Shown: in pieces, positions 61,140-64,000 of the stretch | Position numbering within the stretch: the first letter of the stretch is position 1 | How the letters are laid out: every line of letters starts with the position of its first letter | Origin: Kitasatospora arboriphila | GTDB taxonomy: Bacteria; Actinomycetota; Actinomycetes; Mycobacteriales; Mycobacteriaceae | DNA: 64,000 nt | Direction: 5' to 3' | Assembly: GCF_000717275.1 (NCBI RefSeq) | Contig: NZ_JNYV01000002.1 | Span: 124,001-188,000, forward strand | Program-made: the position numbers and the translations under genes | The notes under the pieces: generated by a model | Database searches by the model: none | Seen by the model: only the letters and a program-made list of their open reading frames with translations | What the model was told of the DNA's origin: nothing

Positions 61140-61535
61140 ATGACGCAACAGAACGCCGAAGCCCTGAAAGCTGCCTTTGCCGCCGCCGACGAAGGCAACC
61201 CGGTGCCGCTCGTCGAGCTGTACTCCGACGACATGACCTGGGCCGGATTCACCCTCGAGGGCACCCAGCGCCTCTATACGAAAGGCGAGTTCCTCGAGGC
61301 GTTCGGCATCCTGGCGAAACTGGACGAATCCCGCAACGAGGTGATCTCCGTCGAGGTCGTCAGCGACGAACTGGTGACCGCCAACGTCCGCGCCTACCGC
61401 CGCCTCGGCGACGAGGAACTCGACATCGTCATGGTGATGACCCATCGGTTCGTCGACGGCAAGGTGGTCAACGGCACCGACGTCGTGCCGTCGTCGTTCG
61501 AGAAGTTCTGGGCCAAGACCGGCCTCTCGGTCTGA
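61140..61535 (+). CDS. NTF2/SnoaL-like protein, 131 aa
   Basis: Small alpha+beta barrel of the NTF2 superfamily: EALKAAFAAADEGNPVPLVELYSDDMTWAGFTLEGTQRLYTKGEFLEAF (core LVELYSDDMTW and YTKGEFLEAF), then strands VEVVSDELVTANVRAYRRL and VMVMTHRFVDGKVVNGTDV. ATG 61140 follows CGAGGAGATCCACG. Members bind or turn over small ring compounds (isomerase, cyclase, dehydratase) or only bind. First gene of the operon with the RibB-like, flavin reductase and CoA ligase genes. Its specific job is unknown. Confidence 0.82.
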   Translation: MTQQNAEALKAAFAAADEGNPVPLVELYSDDMTWAGFTLEGTQRLYTKGEFLEAFGILAKLDESRNEVISVEVVSDELVTANVRAYRRLGDEELDIVMVMTHRFVDGKVVNGTDVVPSSFEKFWAKTGLSV

Positions 61536-61565
61536 CACACGACGAGTTGACGAGGATTCGCAGTC

Positions 61566-62276
61566 ATGGACACGGCATACACGCTCAGCCCATCCGCACC
61601 CCGACGTCGCACATCGACGGCACACGACAGTGCCGGCGACCGCGCGCACCGATTGTGGTCCGTGCTGGGTGAACTGCGCGCCGGACGCCCGGTGGTGCTC
61701 GCCGACGACATCGGCGGCACCGGCTGCGACCTCGTCACCGGTGCTGCCGACGCCTCCGTGGGCGCCGTGCACCGCCTGGTGCGGTGGGGATCAGGCTTTG
61801 TTTGCGTCACAGTCGACGACGACACCTGTCGGCGCCTCGAATTGCCACCGATGTCGTGGCTCGAGGCGCCCGGGGACTATCCCGGGACCATGTGTGTCAC
61901 CGTCGACGCGGTCGCCGGTACGACCACCGGGATCTCGGCCGCCGATCGGGCGACCACCGCCAGGCTGCTGAGCGACCCGGCGGCCAGACCTGCAGATTTC
62001 ACCCGGCCCGGTCACGTGGTCCCGGTGCGGGCCGGTCAGTTCGCCCCCGACCGCCCCGAGCGAGCCGCCGCTGCGGCCGCACTTGTCGGACTCGCCGGAG
62101 TCGGTCCATCTGCGGTGTTCTGCGCCCTGGTATCGACTCTTCATGTCACCGAGATGGCTAGCGCGACGGAGATCATCGCCGAACCCGATCGTGCTCAGGC
62201 GCCCGTTCTCTCGTATTCCGATCTCGTCGCGGCGCTGGACACCCAACGGTCCGGCGCGAAGGGAGCAGTCTCATGA
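61566..62276 (+). CDS. RibB-like (dihydroxybutanone-phosphate synthase fold) protein lacking the acidic catalytic loop, 236 aa
   Basis: The RibB fold is visible as RAGRPVVLADDIGGTGCDLV (38-57), VTVDAVAGTTTGISAADRATTARLL (111-135, with TGISAxDRxxT intact) and DFTRPGHVVPVRA (144-156, His150). In active RibB the first motif is DDE(D/N)RENEGD, holding Arg and Glu residues; here it is DDIGGTGCD, one residue shorter and without them. It therefore probably cannot make the riboflavin precursor. It sits between an NTF2-like gene and a flavin reductase (its stop overlaps the reductase start), suggesting a flavin-related helper role in this monooxygenase system. Confidence 0.8.
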   Translation: MDTAYTLSPSAPRRRTSTAHDSAGDRAHRLWSVLGELRAGRPVVLADDIGGTGCDLVTGAADASVGAVHRLVRWGSGFVCVTVDDDTCRRLELPPMSWLEAPGDYPGTMCVTVDAVAGTTTGISAADRATTARLLSDPAARPADFTRPGHVVPVRAGQFAPDRPERAAAAAALVGLAGVGPSAVFCALVSTLHVTEMASATEIIAEPDRAQAPVLSYSDLVAALDTQRSGAKGAVS

Positions 62277-62776
62277 CACAGGCCGTAGACGACCGACTCG
62301 CCAACACTTTTCGTGATGGCATGGCACACCTGTGCGCGCCGGTCACCATCATCACGACCATGGACGACGATCGTCCGCACGGCACCACCGTCAGCGCGGT
62401 GATGTCACTGTCGATGGATCCGCCGCTCATCGCAATCGCGTTAGCACACACGTCGGAATCGCTCGAGATCATCCGTCGCACCAACAGGTTCGGCGTGAAC
62501 ATCCTGAGTGCATCGCAACATCCGGTGGCCATGCAGTTCGCCGGCAAGGGACGAGACAAGTTCCTGGACGTGCCGTGGACCGATGCTGACGGCATGCCGC
62601 GCATCAGCGGAGCTGCGATCTGGATCAATTGTGCCGCGACGTCTTTCGTCGACGGTGGCGACCACCTGATCGTCGTCGGAGCAGTCCAGGACGTCGAGCA
62701 CGACACCGCCCTGGCCCCACTGACCTACCACGGCCGTCGTTTCGGCACGCATGTGCCCGTCGACAATCAGAGCTGA
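62273..62776 (+). CDS. Flavin reductase (HpaC/HsaB-like), 167 aa
   Basis: Flavin-reductase family split barrel: FRDGMAHLCAPVTIITTMDDDRPHGTTVSAVMSLSMDPPLIAIAL (core VTIITTM..DRPHGTTVSAVMSLSMDPPL), FGVNILSASQHPVAMQFAG and VVGAVQDVEHD. It reduces FMN or FAD with NAD(P)H and releases it to an oxygenase component. Overlap with the RibB-like gene (ATGA) shows coupling. Its natural partner here is the oxygenase at 56072-57295, the only HsaA-like gene in the window; the luciferase-like enzyme at 15750 is a distant alternative. Confidence 0.92.
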   Translation: MTQAVDDRLANTFRDGMAHLCAPVTIITTMDDDRPHGTTVSAVMSLSMDPPLIAIALAHTSESLEIIRRTNRFGVNILSASQHPVAMQFAGKGRDKFLDVPWTDADGMPRISGAAIWINCAATSFVDGGDHLIVVGAVQDVEHDTALAPLTYHGRRFGTHVPVDNQS

Positions 62777-62780
62777 GACC

Positions 62781-64000
62781 ATGCCCCTCTCCGACGACGT
62801 GACCACCACCCGCGGGCACAGCCTGGCGGACATCCCCCGACGCAGTGCGGCCCGGTTCCCCCACAAGACGGCGATCGTGCACCGGGACACCCGACTCTCG
62901 TTCGCCGCGTTCGACGTCCTGGTCGACCAGGTGGCCGCCTCGTTGTGGGCCGACGGCTTGCGTCCCGGTGACCGGATGGCGATCCTGTCCCACAACTGCT
63001 GGCACTATCCGATCCTGGTGTTCGGGGCGGCGCGGATCGGCGTCGTCTCCGTACCGATCAACTTCATGCTCACCGCACCCGAGATCGCCTTCATCCTGAA
63101 TGACTGCGCTCCCCGTGCCCTCATCGTCGAAGGCGAACTGTGCGGTGTCGCCGATCAGGCCGTGGAGCAGTCGTCGGGCGCGATCGAGGTGCCGATCGTC
63201 CTGTCTCTCAGCAACATTCCACCGCCGGTCGGATGGACCGAATTCGACGACTGGCTGGCCCGATCCCCCGACACCCCACCGCCGGTGACCGTCGCCGATG
63301 ACGACGTGATCCGCATCATGTACACCTCCGGCACCGAGTCACGCCCGAAAGGGGCCATACACACGAGCCGAACTCTCATGTGGCAGTACATGAGCTGCAT
63401 CGTCACCGGTGAGATGACAGCGGACGACATCGAGGTGCACGCATTACCGCTGTACCACTGCGCTCAACTCGACAACTTCCTGATCACCGACCTCTACCTC
63501 GGAGCCACCAGCATCATCCTTGATCGACCGGATCCGACGGCGATTCTCGACGCGATCGAACGGGAGAAAGCCACCAATCTGTTCTGCCCACCGACGGTGT
63601 GGGGTGCACTGCTCCGCTCGCCTGCCCTAGCCGGCACCGATCTGACCTCACTGCGCAAGGGCTACTACGGCGCGTCCGCGCTGCCGGTGGAGATGCTGCG
63701 CGAACTCCGCCGCCTGGCGCCCGAGCTACGGCTGTGGAACTTCTACGGGCAGACTGAAATGGCATCGCTGGCCACGGTCCTCGGTCCCGACGATCAGGAC
63801 ACCCGCGGCGGGTCAGCGGGCCGACCGGCACTCAATGTCGAGACGCAGATTGTCGACGACGCCGATCGCGTGGTCGAATCGGGTGTCGTCGGCGAAATTG
63901 TCCACCGCAGTCCACAGACAACCGTTGGCTATCACAACCTCCCGGACAAAACCGCCGATGCGTTCGCGGGTGGCTGGTTCCATAGCGGCGATCTCGGATA
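62781..64000 (+). CDS. AMP-dependent acyl-CoA synthetase (3' end outside window)
   Basis: ANL-superfamily ligase, 406 codons present from ATG 62781, 4 bases after the reductase stop. DIPRRSAARFPHKTAIVHRDTRLSFAAFD opens the protein. The ATP-binding loop is MYTSGTESRPKGAIHT, with NFYGQTEM for the second adenylate motif and AGGWFHSGDLG at the cut edge. This is the medium-chain/aryl type of fatty-acyl-CoA ligase. As the last visible gene of the flavin monooxygenase operon, it probably activates the acid for later beta-oxidation. The C-terminal domain lies outside the window. Confidence 0.92.
   Translation, partial: MPLSDDVTTTRGHSLADIPRRSAARFPHKTAIVHRDTRLSFAAFDVLVDQVAASLWADGLRPGDRMAILSHNCWHYPILVFGAARIGVVSVPINFMLTAPEIAFILNDCAPRALIVEGELCGVADQAVEQSSGAIEVPIVLSLSNIPPPVGWTEFDDWLARSPDTPPPVTVADDDVIRIMYTSGTESRPKGAIHTSRTLMWQYMSCIVTGEMTADDIEVHALPLYHCAQLDNFLITDLYLGATSIILDRPDPTAILDAIEREKATNLFCPPTVWGALLRSPALAGTDLTSLRKGYYGASALPVEMLRELRRLAPELRLWNFYGQTEMASLATVLGPDDQDTRGGSAGRPALNVETQIVDDADRVVESGVVGEIVHRSPQTTVGYHNLPDKTADAFAGGWFHSGDLG

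Overview
The window is high-GC DNA, densely coding on both strands, and looks like a catabolic region of a mycolic-acid actinomycete (Rhodococcus/Gordonia type). Reasons: many GTG starts, several ATGA stop/start overlaps, PaaX, AcoR-like and LAL regulators, a nicotinoprotein (NDMA-type) alcohol dehydrogenase and a mycofactocin-type SDR, and a benABC-catA set. I saw no rRNA, tRNA, CRISPR array or intact transposon. The genus is an inference; I could not run a search.

Layout. (1) 1-6.2 kb, minus: a PaaX regulator, a salicylyl-CoA 5-hydroxylase-like flavoprotein, an ADP-forming acyl-CoA synthetase and an aryl-AMP/CoA ligase cut by the window edge; a salicylate/aryl-CoA module. (2) 6.3-10 kb: a PadR regulator divergent from an MHS transporter, an isochorismatase-like protein and a quinone oxidoreductase-like gene, with a perfect 40-bp palindrome between them. 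(3) 10-15.5 kb: thiolase, SDR, CaiB CoA-transferase and acyl-CoA dehydrogenase, divergent from a LysR gene. (4) 15.6-23.7 kb: a luciferase-like monooxygenase and a Baeyer-Villiger monooxygenase operon (ALDH, butanediol-type dehydrogenase, acetoin-type SDR) around an AcoR-like regulator; the same 19-bp site lies before both. (5) 23.7-27.4 kb: a MarR-controlled set resembling quinone-stress operons, including a hydrolase fused to a luciferase-family (DUF5519) domain. (6) 27.7-37.9 kb: a LysR-controlled run of nine genes (extradiol dioxygenase, FAD hydroxylase, ABM protein, FAH hydrolase, SDR, ALDH, C-C hydrolase type, SMP-30 lactonase, esterase) with no pathway I recognise; the best candidate for an undescribed catabolic system. 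(7) 37.9-38.5 kb: an IS1380-type remnant and the tail of a broken gene. (8) 38.6-50.7 kb: benA, benB and a 906-residue protein joining the BenC reductase, an FCD sensor-type domain and a BenD dehydrogenase, then a LAL regulator; divergently a LysR gene, ALDH, NDMA-type alcohol dehydrogenase and catA. Together they could take benzyl alcohol to cis,cis-muconate. (9) 50.7-55.4 kb: an SDR pseudogene, an XRE-TetR hybrid regulator, and an SDR / acyl-CoA dehydrogenase / APH-kinase operon resembling 4-hydroxyacyl-CoA (ACAD10/11, levulinate) catabolism, plus a TetR fragment. (10) 56-64 kb: a two-component flavin monooxygenase (oxygenase with a TD repeat, separate reductase), a mycofactocin-type SDR, a regulator with DNA-binding domains at both ends, an NTF2-like protein, a RibB-like protein that has lost a catalytic loop, and an acyl-CoA ligase cut by the edge.

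Each module has its own regulator, of a different family in most cases, and broken genes mark the joints at 38, 51 and 55 kb. This suggests a region assembled by successive acquisition. Functions are assigned by family motifs read by eye.
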